The notes under the pieces were generated by a model, which was given only the letters and a program-made list of their open reading frames with translations, made no database searches and was not told the origin of the DNA. Made by a program: the position numbers and the translations under genes. Below, one piece after another: positions 26,201 to 41,200 of a stretch of DNA of 64,000 bases (position 1 is its first letter; the number at the start of each line of letters is the position of its first letter). The stretch spans positions 143,302,351-143,366,350 of the forward strand of contig CP136062.1 of assembly GCA_032622095.1 (NCBI GenBank). Reading direction: 5' to 3'. Source of the stretch: Siphonodentalium dalli (Eukaryota; Mollusca; Scaphopoda; Gadilida; Siphonodentaliidae).

Positions 26201-29200
26201 CTGTGGTGATTGTCTGAGTGGCCCTGGCCAGTATCAGGGGCAGGATTCAATTCCAGAGAGCCGCATAACAGTAGTATTAATCTAATGTGCTGATCCCGAA
26301 AGCGAGCTCATTAAAACAACATTTACAGTAATGCTCTAAATAATCGACTCCTTAACCACAGCGGAATTATGGGTAATTTTTCAGGATTTAGTCGGAAATA
26401 TGGCTTGTTGCCATTCATCGGAAAGCTCTCATTACCCATAATTCCGCTGTGGTTAAGGAGTCGATTATTTACAGAATTACTGAATGAGGCGATTGTATTT
26501 TCGAAAGACTGTTTCGAAAATTTGAAAGTCCCTGTTGTTATTCTGCATGTTAGGAGTTTTCTAGACATACCTTATGGAAATCCTGTGATGTTGTTATTCT
26601 CTATGTTAGGAGTTTTCTAGACATACCTTATGGAAATCTTGTGATGTTGCTCTCATTTCCCTCCACGTCTTGTTCAATGTTAGAACACATATACAGAATA
26701 ATTCCTCAAATGGTTTGTCATGGCAAAATGTCATTGGAAAATAAGTCTGAACATCATCCAAAGCTGCAAAATAAAACAACATTTGTAGTATAACATGTAA
26801 TCCCTAAGCACTAAACAATGACATTCTTAGTTCCAGGGTTCGATTTAACTGGATTTTCATTGCGATTTCCAATTTCTGCTTACCAATTTACAATAAAAAA
26901 ACAAGTCTTGGTAGGGAATGCTATACAAACTCTACCCAGTGTTGCAAAATGCTGTACAAATTTAAATCATTAAATCGACAGCTGCTTTGTTCTAATAATG
27001 GGTGAACAAAGAAAGGTTCATACTGTTTTACATCTATTTGATTAAAATATAATAATATCAATCTTAAGGGGACGGACGGACTCCAACCCGCTGCAACAGA
27101 TCAATCTTGACTTCGTCATATTGAGCTAAAAATCAATGGCAAAACCAGTAGTATGTGGGTATCCTTTCCTACAAGCTGTACTATGAACATACCAAAGCAA
27201 AACCAAATTTGATAATTAACACCTGAGTTACAAGGTGATATGTTCATAGGAAGGTTTGACGGACATATGGAGCCCTCATCCATATACTCCGAACCACCTT
27301 CGGGGGTTAGGAGGCATTTACAATTTACTATAGTAATAGTTTGCATTTATCATTACTTACGAGGTTCCCCAACTTTGAAAATATCACAGAGAATGGCAGT
27401 AAGTGTGAGGCTGGCTTTGACAAAGGGACAGTCATGCTCGTCCATCCGTGTCGAGTTCTCTAGCACCACCTGTGTACAAAGGTGTGAATTGTATTAACAA
27501 TTGTAGATATGTATTGACAGACCTAATTCATAGGTCATCTTAGCTCATAAAACAACTTTCAGCATACTGGATTGGACCAGACATGTTAACTTTCATGATT
27601 CACACCCATTTCCCACGGTAGTGGATGCCAATCTCACAATAAGCTACCCAGTGGGTGTATACATGCTGACTGATGTCAATGCACACATAAAGTTGTAGAA
27701 TTAAAGTTTTTAGAGTTTAAATGCATGGAAATGACAAAAATACAACATGTTTCATTCACATAGGCTACTGTACGCTCTGGCTGTAAAATGACCCAGCGAA
27801 ACAAAAAATAAAAGTGCAGAAGACATAACTCATCATAAATTTCATTGCAAAACACAATTTTCCATTTCCAAAAGCACCAAATACGATTGAAATAGATGAA
27901 TATTGTGCAGAATGCACAATGTCGTTTTAAAAAATGTCTCTTTAGAGCAGTTTTGAGCTGCTATAAAAATCACGATTTATTAACCCTTTACCCAACAAAC
28001 CGGCCAGAACCGGCCAAATAAAGCTTCAACAGCCTAAAATATCTTCGGTCTGTCTCAATAGAACCATACAAATATGGATATCATTGGAACCGGCTCCTTG
28101 ACCACATTGTGATAGTTACAATTAGCCCTGTGCCAATGCATTCTCTTATATATGCGAGTCGACCATAGGTCGCCTCGCATATATAAGAGAATGCATTGGC
28201 CTAAAAAAATCTTTTTTTAACACTTTTTACCATTTGTTCTTACATTGTTTAACAATTTTATAATTTGTAATGTGTTAAGCCAATGCATTCTCTTATATAT
28301 GCGAGGCGACCTATGGTCGACTCGCATATATAAGAGAATGCATTGGCACAGGGCCCTTCTGTTGGGTAAAGGGTTAAAGGGAATCTCACGATTTCCGACA
28401 TTCTGAAGTTAACAAGGCTGGATTTTGACCATATTTATTTCTATGATTATCACAGGGAAAATACACAGTATATTTTCTCAGGCAGGAAAATCTAATGAAG
28501 TGCAATTGTATGAGATGAAATAGATGTGCAATAGAATGGCTTACAACATAAACTATGAGCAGAATAGACTTTCGGTAAGATGACCTAACATATCACCTGG
28601 GAGGAATAATTTAAGTAAAATTACATGATATGAATAAAAATTACTGTCCGGAATCATAACACAGGTAATATTAGTCAGACTTCAGTGGCCTTTGAATTGG
28701 AATTAATATTAAACCACTTTGAAGATGGCAGTCAAAAAAATACTTTGTACAATACTCTTAATTTGTTTGATAGTAAGTTTTTTTATATAAAAAATTGGGT
28801 GCTGGTTTCCCCCCCCGAGATGTACAGAAGTTAAAATGTGAAATAAAAGAAAATTTCAAGCCTGGATCACATCATTTCTGACATGGGTACAGAACTCAGC
28901 ATTAAATTATGGCAGAACATGGTTATCATGGCAACTTTCTTAGTAAATGCTTACCTTTATATAACTTTCAGTGTTCGTTTTGGAAAAATGCAACATATTA
29001 TCGAGGGCTAGTAAACCTGGTGGGATCTTCAGGAAATCGTCTGCTGGACTAGTACAGTTCTACAGAAAGAGAAAAGAAAAATGAAGATAGTTTGGCTGAA
29101 TTGCACTTGATCTAATTTTTAATTTGCATACAAACTTACCATGTTGTTTACTATCTGAGACATGTGTATACAACAAACAAGAAGTGAAAGGTGTAGTTCA

Positions 29201-32200
29201 CTAGAAATTTCATGTCAAGTGAACTGAAGAGGCATCATTATGGCATTCTAACCAGGCTTGTCAACCGGTACCAGTACCGGTTAGTGATGTTCCGATAATG
29301 AAAAAGCTTATTGGACCGATTTCCGATAACTGGAGGCACAATCGGCCGATTTCCGATTCCGATGTTTATATATATTGTGCGTTTGTTCCTATAATGGACT
29401 TATATACACCCAATGCACTCCATATCCCGCATAGTTTCAAAGCCAAATACATCAAAGAAATATATACACACTGTCGTGACAGTATTTCTGCCGACGTCGG
29501 TTGTGTGCTTCCTTTGATGTATACCGGTAGTTGTTTTGACAAAGATGCAGACTCAGAGTAACGTTATGACCATGTGTGGAACACTTGCATGCAGAGTAAA
29601 AGTCTTGATTGAATACTTGCAAGTTGCAACAATGTATGGAATGGCGATGATTATTAACTAAATTTTGATTGATGGATAATAATTGCTGTCATATTTGTCT
29701 GAGATTTCCCAAGTTTCCATTGGTCACACCTTTTATCTTTTAACAACTCAGAAGCTTTTATAGTTCCGCCTGCTCAATTTTGTTTCGCAAGTTCAACGTG
29801 GAGCTAAGCGTATTTCATAGCATACGTTGTACAGACGAAAAAGCTAATTATGCCCCTACTAACGTTGATCGTTATTGAAGACAGTTCTGATAACAACTGT
29901 ATTAATTCATTCAGTGTGTGCTTCAAGTTATTGACATAGCATGTGACGTCACATGACACGTGCTCTAGAGGAAGCCTCACTGTAATCAGGTCAGCTTTTT
30001 CATTAAAGCTTTCTTTGAATCTATTTCGTGTCAAAGCGATTGAACCAATAACATCATATTACACGGGATGTCGGGCATGTGTATTGCCATTCTTATAATA
30101 TATCATCATATCAGACTGCTTTGATGATGCCAATGGCTTCTTTTTAGGCTGTTACAACTGCGTTTTACATTCAATACTACAGTTGTATTGCGTATGTTTA
30201 TTAAAGCGTGCACATTGTGCTTAGATACTAGAACGTTTTTATTTATTTTGACAATCGGTAAAAGCCGATGTTCAACTGCGAGGTACGATTAATTTCTGAT
30301 GGGCTATTATCGGCCGATGGCCGATTCCGATTCCGATTATCGGAACATCACTAGTACCGGTACCGGCGGTACTTGGCCGTTTCAATGGTACCGGTTCTGA
30401 TACTCAGTACCGATGGTTCTCGGTACTCGCCAAAACAGTAAATAGATCAGTATAGATCGATTGAAATTGAAGGAACTTTGCTCTTTTAAGTGTGCCGCAA
30501 CTGCCGCTTGCATTATGGTATGCTACTATGTGTCAACGGATCAAGCACGTGGCGGCGGATGCCGACATCAAAGGGAACACAGAGTTTTCCGGACAGCCGT
30601 GCGTGGGCGGGATTGCAATGATCCGCCCGGCAGATCAATGCAATCCCGACGCACGGAAGTCTGGAACACTCTGTGTTTCCTTTGAGTTTGATTACTTTGA
30701 TGTCGGCACCTGTGACCTGTCACGTGACCTGTGACCCGTCAACAAATTATTGCATCAGTCTATTCAGTTGTGCTTGTAAGTGGAGTCCATACGCAAAATC
30801 GGCGCATTTAGTTCAGGCAACGAGTGTGTTGAAGCTGTTATCATTTTATTCAACAATGTATATGTGTCATTGACTCAATGTGTGTTACATTATAACTTAC
30901 ATAAGAGGATTGCAGCCTTGCAGGTACATAAAATTTATTTCAGTTTAAATTGTCATTCACCATATATATATACCCATCTTTCTGATGTATGTATTTGAGC
31001 GCCTTAAGCCCTAAACATAAAAGTTCTAACACCTATCAGGCTGCCTAAATTATGGCACATTTTAGGTGATTGTTGTGGGTGATAAATCCAACTATTTCAG
31101 ACTATACTAATGCATGTATGTCACACATTTATGTGTGGCTGCTGTGGCATACGTGCATTAGGATAGTCTGACATGGTTGTATTTGTCATCCACAACAATC
31201 ACCAAAAACTGGCACAAAGTGCCATACATTACCAGTAATTACCACATTAGAATATACTCTTTTAAATGTGTGATATGTAGTGGAATAAACAATACAACAC
31301 CAGTACCGGTGCAGTTCCAACGCAGTACCGGTACCGACTACCTTGGTACCGGCAGTACTTTGACAAGCCTGATTCTAACACATTTGTGCCATATTGATGT
31401 GTCATGACTTTTTACAGAAAATAAACTTTTGCTGATACATAGTTGAAATTTTAGTATCTTGACTTTATCATAATTAATTGAAACTCATCATTCTGTGATT
31501 GTTATATTATTAACAAATCAACAACAAAGGTTTCTATGATATAGACAGACCTCAAATCCTAATTTTTTGTAGTCTCTATCTGTTGATGGTGACCTTTTTA
31601 TTGTTCCAAGAGAGTCTGATTCAGAACCAAATGCAGTTTTCCTGAGGTCTTCTACTCCAGCTTGAACAACCTGTAACACAAAACCAGAAAATAGTCAAGA
31701 GATAGATGGGTGAAAAGGACGATCAGTTTGAACAGAAAAATCATTACATGTCAGATCACACTTTCAGAATTCCTAATTTCCATTGCAACATACACACAAG
31801 ATAATCTTCTTTATGAAGCTATATACATGTATGTCATTCAATGTTTGAGTGAATTTCGTCTATTGGAATAGAGTGTTATCAAATTATTTTCACATCAGAG
31901 TTATTTCCCTTCTGGGGCATCTAATTGAGACACCCCTACAAGTTGAGTACCAGCATACTTTATCTCCAGCCACCAAATGAACATCCACACCAATTTAAGC
32001 AAAGTTGCTTCAATGTTTCTGAAGGAGATATCAGTTATACATAATGTTGACTCATGTAGACAGTTAAGCACACATCAATTTAACGTTTAAGCTTTCTTTA
32101 GAATACTGCATTTATGTGAATATGATAATGATGCTGCAGATATATTTATGAATTGTTGATTATCGTGTACTCACGGGATCATTGAGCTCAGCTGATGTCC

Positions 32201-35200
32201 TCATTTTGATTTCATGCATGTTGAACACCAGAGACTGTAACACGTATAATTGATGAGACATTTTACCACCGACTTGGCGCCCTCGAATTATATTCTGCAA
32301 TAAGAAAGCACAAATCATGATCAGAATTTTATCTATGGAATGAGTCCTACCACTTTCTGCCCAAATACAGTTACGCTATTTGAATAATGTGCATCAAGTG
32401 GTTCAACTGAATTATTAAAATTTTAATATCAATTCTTATTTTTATCATATCATAAGAAGTCATAATGAGAGTTTTCAATGCAGTTAAGCGTTTTGGCCGT
32501 CTGGAAATTAATTCAAGTTCATTAGTCATTACAAACTTCTGTTTAAAAAAAAACATTTTTCCAACATCCTTATGTAGGGTTGGAGTTGTATTTTATGTTT
32601 ACGACTTCTTAGTTCAACAATCTTGCTGTTTTGGAGTAGCTCGTAAGTGCTGATATTATAAAGTCCAATTTATTCTGTACAATTGCACTGTCCTCTGAAA
32701 TGCCTAAAATTCCGTAACATCAAATTGAGCGTCACATCATGAAAAGGTACTATCTCATTGTGATCTGGTGCATACTAGATCATCGATGTTAAGCAGGTGA
32801 ACTGGGTTCCTACTTGGATGGGTGACAACTGATTTATTCTGGGTGTGGTTCTCTCAGCGACATAATTTATGTATTGTGTCTCAGCAGTGTTTTAGATCTT
32901 ATGCAGCTCTGTTTTCCCTTGTACAAGGAACTTCAGTCATGATTGTCTAACAGAGGTTGATATATAATAATAATACTCAGTCAGTATAATAATGTATAAT
33001 AATCCAGATGCAGAGGCATAATCATTGCATTTTGGATTGGATCTCAATTGGAGGAATGACAATCAGGTGACAGTGCCCTGCTACTATATAAAACCTATCA
33101 TTATCTAAGAAATGTTATGCTGGTATTTCGGACTGTTGAGGACATGAGGTGTCAAACATAGTACTCACATTTAATACTAAGTGTCTCAGCTCTTTGAAAC
33201 ATTCATTTATTTTCTGAAATAAGAAGTAGTGACAATTCATAAAAAATACAGATCAAGAACAAACATGAATACAAGATAGATCAATATTATTTACCTTAGG
33301 CCAAAGAGAAATAAACATCTGATTGGGTTCACATGTCAGACAAAAGGGGGTCGGTAGGTAGGCTTGACATTTTATTTTTTCAATTTTTTTTATTTGGACA
33401 GTCTTATGGACTTCCATATCTTGTGCAAAATAAAAATAAAAATAAAAATAATGCTTCAAAAAATAACAGATAACAACTCATTTTGAGACAGTGAAAATAT
33501 TTTTTTGTTTTCATTTATAAAACATTTCAGAAAAATTTCTTGAAAACCTGGAAAAAAACTTTAGGGTAAGGGCTTAAAATAGGGTCGGTAGGGAAACCCA
33601 AATCACAAGTATTATTTTCTTTGGCCTTAAGTTGTCTGACCTGTCATGCCCTCAGGATATATTGTCCTCATGTGCTTGTTATTAAAAACAAAACAAACTA
33701 AAAACAAGAATGGAAGTTTACAGGTTTAAGTTTAAATGTAAAGAAATCCAATTTTACATTACCTAGAATAACAGACGCACATCATTGTCATGATATCTAG
33801 ATATCTTTTCAATCTTAATTACTGAACATGACCAAAAAATCAGGAAATTTCCTCATGCTGGCACTGTGGAGAAAAAAGCACCATTTTACAATTGGTCCAA
33901 TTCTTTATCTCAATATCCACTTGTTACTTGGAAAAATATTTACTGGGGTTTCTTCAAGTGCATGCACTTCTGGAACCAATCGCTTAATAAATCTATCCTA
34001 ATGGCCTCTTGTAGAAGTTAAAAAAACATAAAATTCCTACCTACCAACTCAATCTTGATACATAAGGTTGGGTCAAGGGAAATGAAGATATTTTTAATTG
34101 TGGCCTGAGGGAGGAAAATCTGAATAGAATGCTCTGAAGACAAATAAGATGTAACGTACATGCCTGAAAATATGGTGCTGGACATTTGCAGAATGAGGTC
34201 CCCAGAGGGTGAATTTAGTGAAACTACCCTGCAGAGAAGGCTAGTATCACCAAATTCATTCTCCGGGGACCTCATTCTGCATGGCCTTATCTGACATGGG
34301 AATCAAGAAACTTTCTAAAGAAACTAAAAATACTTGATAATTTGATATTAAGATACTTTCCAGAGAAGATGAGGCCTAAGCAGAATGAGGTCCCCAGATG
34401 GTGAACTTAGTGATGCTAGTCAGCTGTGTGGAGTAGTGTCACTAAATTCACCACCCGGGGACCTCATTCTGCAAATGTCCGGCACCATATTTTCAGGCCT
34501 GGTGACATAACAAGGTCTTAAAAATACAACAAGGTTTCAAGAAGACAAACCTTTTTATCAGGATCCGTCTTTAAGAATAGTGCATTCAGAAGAGATACCC
34601 CATTTCTTTGTACTTCGGGATTATTGCTAAAAGAGAGAAAAACAGTAAATTACACCATTAGGGCAGCTTTGACACTCGCACAACAAGAATGTTCTATCCG
34701 ATGTTTTAGTCCAGACAAAAAAGTTATCATCTTCAGAATGAAGTATGAGTCATTTTTCAGTAATAGTTTCATTTAAGTTTGAATATCTTAGAATTCATGA
34801 TAATCTATCACCTCGCTGAAAATGAGTTTGGTTCGGATTAGAAAATATTTAACAACTACTGGATTGGACAACTAATGACTGAAATAGAATGCTGAACCTA
34901 TGAATGGCAATTTCTACTGAATATCTATTCACCTCAGAAGGAGAATGTGGGGGGGGGCTTAACAACAGTAATAATCAATGAATATTGGTGTTTTTCATAG
35001 TATATAACCAAGGGGGAGAAGACTATCTTTGTTAGCACCCTCAACCAAGTCAAATTGCATTCCATCTATTGATTTCAACACAAATTACGATAGATATAAA
35101 CCACTGTATTATGCCTTTATAGCCAATAATACATCCTATATTCATATTTGTCTGAATTTCATTCACAAAATAGCCATTTGTAGTCTTTAAATTGAGGTTG

Positions 35201-38200
35201 ATTAAAACATTATTGTTGTAATTGAGGCCCAGAAGATTTACACTGTCTTTAATGCTAGCATAGATAGATTTAATATGGCTGTAAGTTGATACTTAGATGG
35301 TCCAACCGATTGATATGCTACAAGAGATTGATTGCTCGATGACTTTAATGAGTTCAAGTATGAATTGGCCCTAATTTACGGTCTGTAAAATCGGCTCTAA
35401 AAAAATTTAAAAATTTTTTTTTTAGATTTAATTTATTAAAATTGTAAAAAATAATAACAAATGATGAAAAATTGTTAGGCCAATGCATTGACTAAGGCGG
35501 AATGGCCATAATATTATTTATTGAGATCTGATCTCCCAACAAACATACATTAAACATGTGAACAATAATGAAACCTTACTCTCACTTTTCTCTCCTCCTC
35601 ATGCTTGCACTCTACCTGTTACACATGAAATGATTATGAGATTCTGCAACTTCTGTCCACATCGATATAACATCGATATAACACATATATTCAAAATTAT
35701 GCAATCAGAAAAGAGACAAAATCTCAAGAAATAACCATTATTCTAGCGATAAGCAAATTACCGTGAAAAATTATCTACAACTTATCTAAATTAGAAAAAA
35801 AATACAAGGGGATAGGGTGGTTGGGAAAATTTAATCGAAGTGACGTGTCGAAGAATTCGAAATTGAGTGAATGTTTTCGGCGCGAAAAGTTTTTTATACC
35901 CGAGATTAGTATTATGGGATATCCAAGAGAATCATGGGAAGTTCAAAGGTCACTATAGTATCGTCTAACAGAAGTGTACGGGTATGGCAGGAGTAATGTA
36001 TAGTCTAAAGGGTAAATATTTCTGGTTTAGTAATTACACATTTTGATAACAAAATAGCCTAAAGGTTAAAAACATAAACTGACCTCTGTAAATGAGTAAG
36101 TAGCGCCAGCACTTGTACATTCTGTTCTACGATTGCATGCTTCCCACTGAAACGATAACAAGGAAAATCATATCACAACACAAAAATGTTTCTTATAAAC
36201 AAATAGACAAACTTATTTATATTCTTTATATAATTTAAACATGAATGGTCCACTATGCCTAGTTTTGTAATAAATTCTTACAAGAAATGAAAGAATGTTC
36301 AAACAAAACATCACATTTCTCATGTCAATTCTTGTTATTGATCATGTGATCAATAAAAATTTAAATAGAATAAAAATTGACCCACGTACAGATCTGATAT
36401 TGAAACACAAACTCTGTTTACAATATGCATTTTTCTATTGTGCTTATACATGTATGTGGAAATCACTGAGGTTATATGTGGAAATCACTGAGGGTATATG
36501 TGGAAATCACTGAGGGTATATGTGGATATCATTGAGGTTATATGTGGCAATCACTGAGATAAAATATGGAAATCACTGAGGCTATATGTGGAAATCACTG
36601 AGGCTATTATGTGGCAATCACTGAGGTTATATGTGGAATTCACTGAGGTTATATGTGGAATTCAGTGAGCGTATATGTGGAAGTCACTGAGGTTATATGT
36701 GGAATTCAGTGAGGGTATATGTGGAATTCACTGAGGTTATATGTGGAATTCACTGAGGTTATATTTGGAAATCACTGAGGATATATGTGGAATTTACTGA
36801 GGTAATATGTGGAAATCACTGAGGTTAATTGTGGAATTCACTGAGGTTATATGTGGAATTCACTGACCTGTATGATACAATAGCTTCGAGTATTTCTAAC
36901 GCAGACTGTAATACTGTTATATCCTGTACCTTCTTACGAATCTCGACACACTCCGCCACCTGGGAAATGAAATATCATTGTTAGAAACAATTGAGTCAAT
37001 AGACTCAATACCTGTTTAGATGCCATTGGACTAATATTAGTAACTGAGACAAACTTCTCCTTTGATGGATATCGATGTTAAATGTTCAACATAATTTTTT
37101 TAAATCTAGATTTTTCAAACCTCCACTTTCAAGCCGATGATAAAATAACATAATTTTGAAATTTCATCAGCATATTATATATCTGGGATAGCATATGCAA
37201 GTTTAACACCTTAATATGGCCTGCTTATTTGCCAAGGTAATACTGATGTAAAGTACTGTGGAAAGGGTGTGGTTACACACCATAAAATGGGGCCTGCAAA
37301 TTGAGGGGGGTGGTTTACAGTCGAATCGGATCAGGGGTGAGTTTTGCAAGTCAATATTGAATCTCGAATTGAATATATACATGAGCCAAACCTCGGTATC
37401 AAATTGCCAGTTTCTGTGACCTGGGTAACAAAATACCAGTTTTGCAACCCTGGGAAATTTAGTGTCCAAAGCCGTCGGATAAAGACCAATTCAGCAGTAT
37501 TACTATATGTACTAGGGAAAAATGAGGTATGCAATTACAAGGGCATCCGGTGTGTGATAGATCATGTTACAACGTTTAAGACCCACTGGCGAACCGCGGC
37601 CCGAAGTTTCAGTCGCAAACAAAAAGTCTAATCTACCATTTATAATAGTTGGTATAATTTGTCTTTCGAAGATTACGATCATTGTAAATATGTAAGTACA
37701 TTTCCTTAGCGCTATTTCCAACATTGTTGGGAGGTATGGTACAAATCAATGCAACAAGACAAAAACAGTGAGTTAGGCTATAATTTCAGGTGTTATTATA
37801 ATTGACCTATAGTTAAATTTGAAATTTAGAACAAGGCATCATTAACCTACAAGAATGCAAAGAAGGGTTATTCGAAAATATTTGAATCCTATGATCGAAT
37901 CGAATCTGCAATCCGATTCATAGATTGAATATCTTCATAGGGCCAAACCATAAAAGCACCATTATTATTATAAACAAACAACCTGTCAACTGGTATCTCA
38001 TTGACTGCATCAGTTGATATGCTGTTGGTTTGGATAATCGTTGGCCATATTATGAAATTTTTCAATTTTATTTGGCAGGAAAGACAATTATAGTGTTCAT
38101 TTCACTTTGATATCAACGCACTTAGAAACGCCTGGTAAGCAGCTGACAAACTCACCACAGATCAGTTCACTGTCCCTTAGAACAAATCCATGCTTATAAT

Positions 38201-41200
38201 GAATCAATCCAGCTTAGCTATTGACAGATGGCTTATGACAGCCTAATGTGCTATTCACCATACCGACTGAGCCACTGGGGAATCAAGTTACTAAGTTCAT
38301 CCTCATCTGAACCTCATATTGCTATGATTATTGCTGTTTTGTTGCCTTTTGGCAGTAAAAAGTAGTTAAATAATTTTACACAGAATGTACTCACTTTTTG
38401 AATAAATTCTGGCTCCAACACGTCCCATGAAATAATGCTGTGATCCATAATAGCAACGAAGGATTTTAATGTGAATGAGAGGGGTTCTCCCTGACTGAAA
38501 AATAGAATGACGGTTGATTTCAGTTAAAACTTTCTGTACTAAATGGATTCTCCAACTCAGTTATAATAGTATAAATTGGAATGGACTATTGGTTGGAAGG
38601 ATTCACATTCATTTGAGGGAAATGTTCCGATAATAAGTCCAACATTTGACATACGGTCGTTAGTCGTTTATTGAACTTATATCTGAACATTCCCTATGTA
38701 ACTACTTGTTGAGTATTTAGTATAGAGAGGGTTAACACTTCCATAACTAGAGCTTCATGAAATTTTGCGAGAACCCTGTGCCAATGCATTCTCTTATATA
38801 CGCAATATAGGGAGCCTCTCATACATAAGAGAATACATTGGCCTAACAATATTTACCATGACCTTGTAAGCCACCGCATTCACTTATATATTTGAGGCTC
38901 CCTATGGGAGAATTGCAAATATAAGAGAATGAGGTGGCACAAGATCTCTAATTCTGCAGCTCCCATCATTTATTTTCAGAAGGTGAATTTAGTGAGACTA
39001 TCCCAAATGGCAGGCTAGCAACACCAAATTCACCCTCTGGGAACCTCATCCTGCTTAGGCCTCAACTGCTATGGAACCTTAGGACAGATTGAAGTTTCCC
39101 CAATTGAAGTTTATGCATTTTATCTTCTGCAAATTGGGGGATATAGAAACTTCCCAGAAGGGATAAAGTAACTAAAACAATGTTAATTTTAGACTGTCTA
39201 TAGCTACTTCCCAGAAGATGAAGCAAAAGCAGAATGAGGTCCCAATGACCACCATATTTCCAGGCTTGTTGCACACTCACCCTGCCTGTTGACTTCCATT
39301 AAATTTCAACGGATGAGTACTCAACACTTACTAATGGCCATTGATTATAATGTCCACAATTAACGGGTGTCCACCATTATTTATAAACTCCATGGCGAAG
39401 GTGCTGTCAGCTGCGAGTGTAGATAGTTGTTTCAGTGCTTCCAGCTTCTCATTGTCCCGCCCTGTCTTCAGCTTTTCTATCACCATCTGGGCCGTCTTTG
39501 CCTGTTGAGTAAAAACAGTAACCAGGTCAGGCACATCCTGAATTCAAATACTAGTAGTTATATTTAACTATAATAGTTGAATATGGGTATTGTGAATTCG
39601 ATAAAAGGGGGATAATCCTAAATCATATTTCACAAAAAGTATTCAAAATCAGTGCTTCACTAAATCGGTACCATGTATGTTTTTTTTACGTAATAACATG
39701 TCTCGATCAATGCGATGGATAAAGTATAATGGCACATGATTATCAAGTTAATTAACATTCAATGGTCTAAATATTAAAATGAAGAAACTATTGAGTTGCA
39801 TGTCAATGTCATTTAGAAAGGCATATTTGTGGTTATTAAAGGAAATAAGCTGGCACAAAAGGTTACACAACAAATTGTATATGTAGACTATTCATTTGCT
39901 GCAATATTACAAATACTGCAGTTTGACTGTGTACTGGGATGCGCAATCCCAAAGTTTCCTTCAAAACAGGAAAAATGTGAATTCAAACACAGTAATGCCG
40001 TATATAATCGACTCCTTAACCACAGCAGAATCATGGGAAATGTTTCAGGATTTAGTCGGAAATATGGCTTGTTGCCATTCATCGGAATGTTCTCAGTGAG
40101 AGCTTTTCGATGAATGCCAACAAGCCATATTTCCGACTAAATCCTGAAGAATTACCCAGAATTCTGCTGTGGTTAAGGAATCGATTATTTAGGGCATTAC
40201 TGTATAATAGTTAAATATAACTGCAATAGTCCATTTGTGAGGAAATCGTGCCGTTAAAACTTATTGCCACTCGCAGTATTGAAAGTTATATGGTTCTGTT
40301 TGCCGTGATTATTTTGTACTTAAATGTACCCACATTGCGGACCAGAGAAAAATCTGGAACTTATTACTATATGATGTACTAGTTGGGTTACTCGGCATTG
40401 CTCAGGTAAAGAATGAGTAAATTATTAGTGCCCATTCAAGTCATTTAAATTTGTTATTAGCCACTTGAGGTAAACAGCACATATTACATGATATTCTCCA
40501 GATAAAGTTACTCCTATCTTTTAAGATGATAATAAATGGTCTTTATTGCTACAGGTAACTCTTAATGCCTGTTTAAGTCATCTGAGGTCAACAGAGCCTA
40601 TGGATGACACTCCCCAGTTCAGCATATTTTCTGAGCTGATAATAAATGCTCTTTATAGAAAATCTATGTTAATATAATTTATTAGTACGTCTTTAAATCA
40701 CATGAAGTCAAATGCGCCGATCCCATGATATTCCCGCGACAGGGTTCAACTGTTTTGGGTATATGATTATTTATTAATGGCCCTTTTAGTTGCCTGATGT
40801 GAACAGCACCTATCTCATGACACTCCGCAGGTCAAACCACACCTATTCCATGAGACACGCTGGGAAATTTACCTCCGTCCATATCTTCTAAGCTGATGAA
40901 AAGCGTTCTTTATTGTTTATTATTAGTGCAATATTAAGTCATCTGAGATCATCGTCACCTATCCCATGACAATCCCTGGGTCAAGTTACCTCTGAGTACA
41001 AATTTTCCACATACATGTATCTTCTAAGCTTATAATAAACTCTCTTTATTGATCATCTAGTCCCCCTTTAAGTCATCTGAGGTCAAAGGCAACTATCGCA
41101 TGAACCCCCTTTAAGTCATCTGAGGTCAAAGGCACTTATTGCATGACTTTACTCTGGTCAATTTAAACCTGTGTGAAAATATTCAGCTCCGATGGTCTAG

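Noticed and set aside
32738-32870. Functional 5S rRNA gene
   Set aside because: The 5' third and closing helix do not match and no T-tract terminator follows at the right place.
36453-36867. CRISPR array
   Set aside because: Units are head-to-tail 22-mers without spacers in an animal intron; this is a minisatellite.
38491-38494. Alternative downstream acceptor for ELMO exon 5
   Set aside because: Using the second AG would turn the split codon 136 into a stop.
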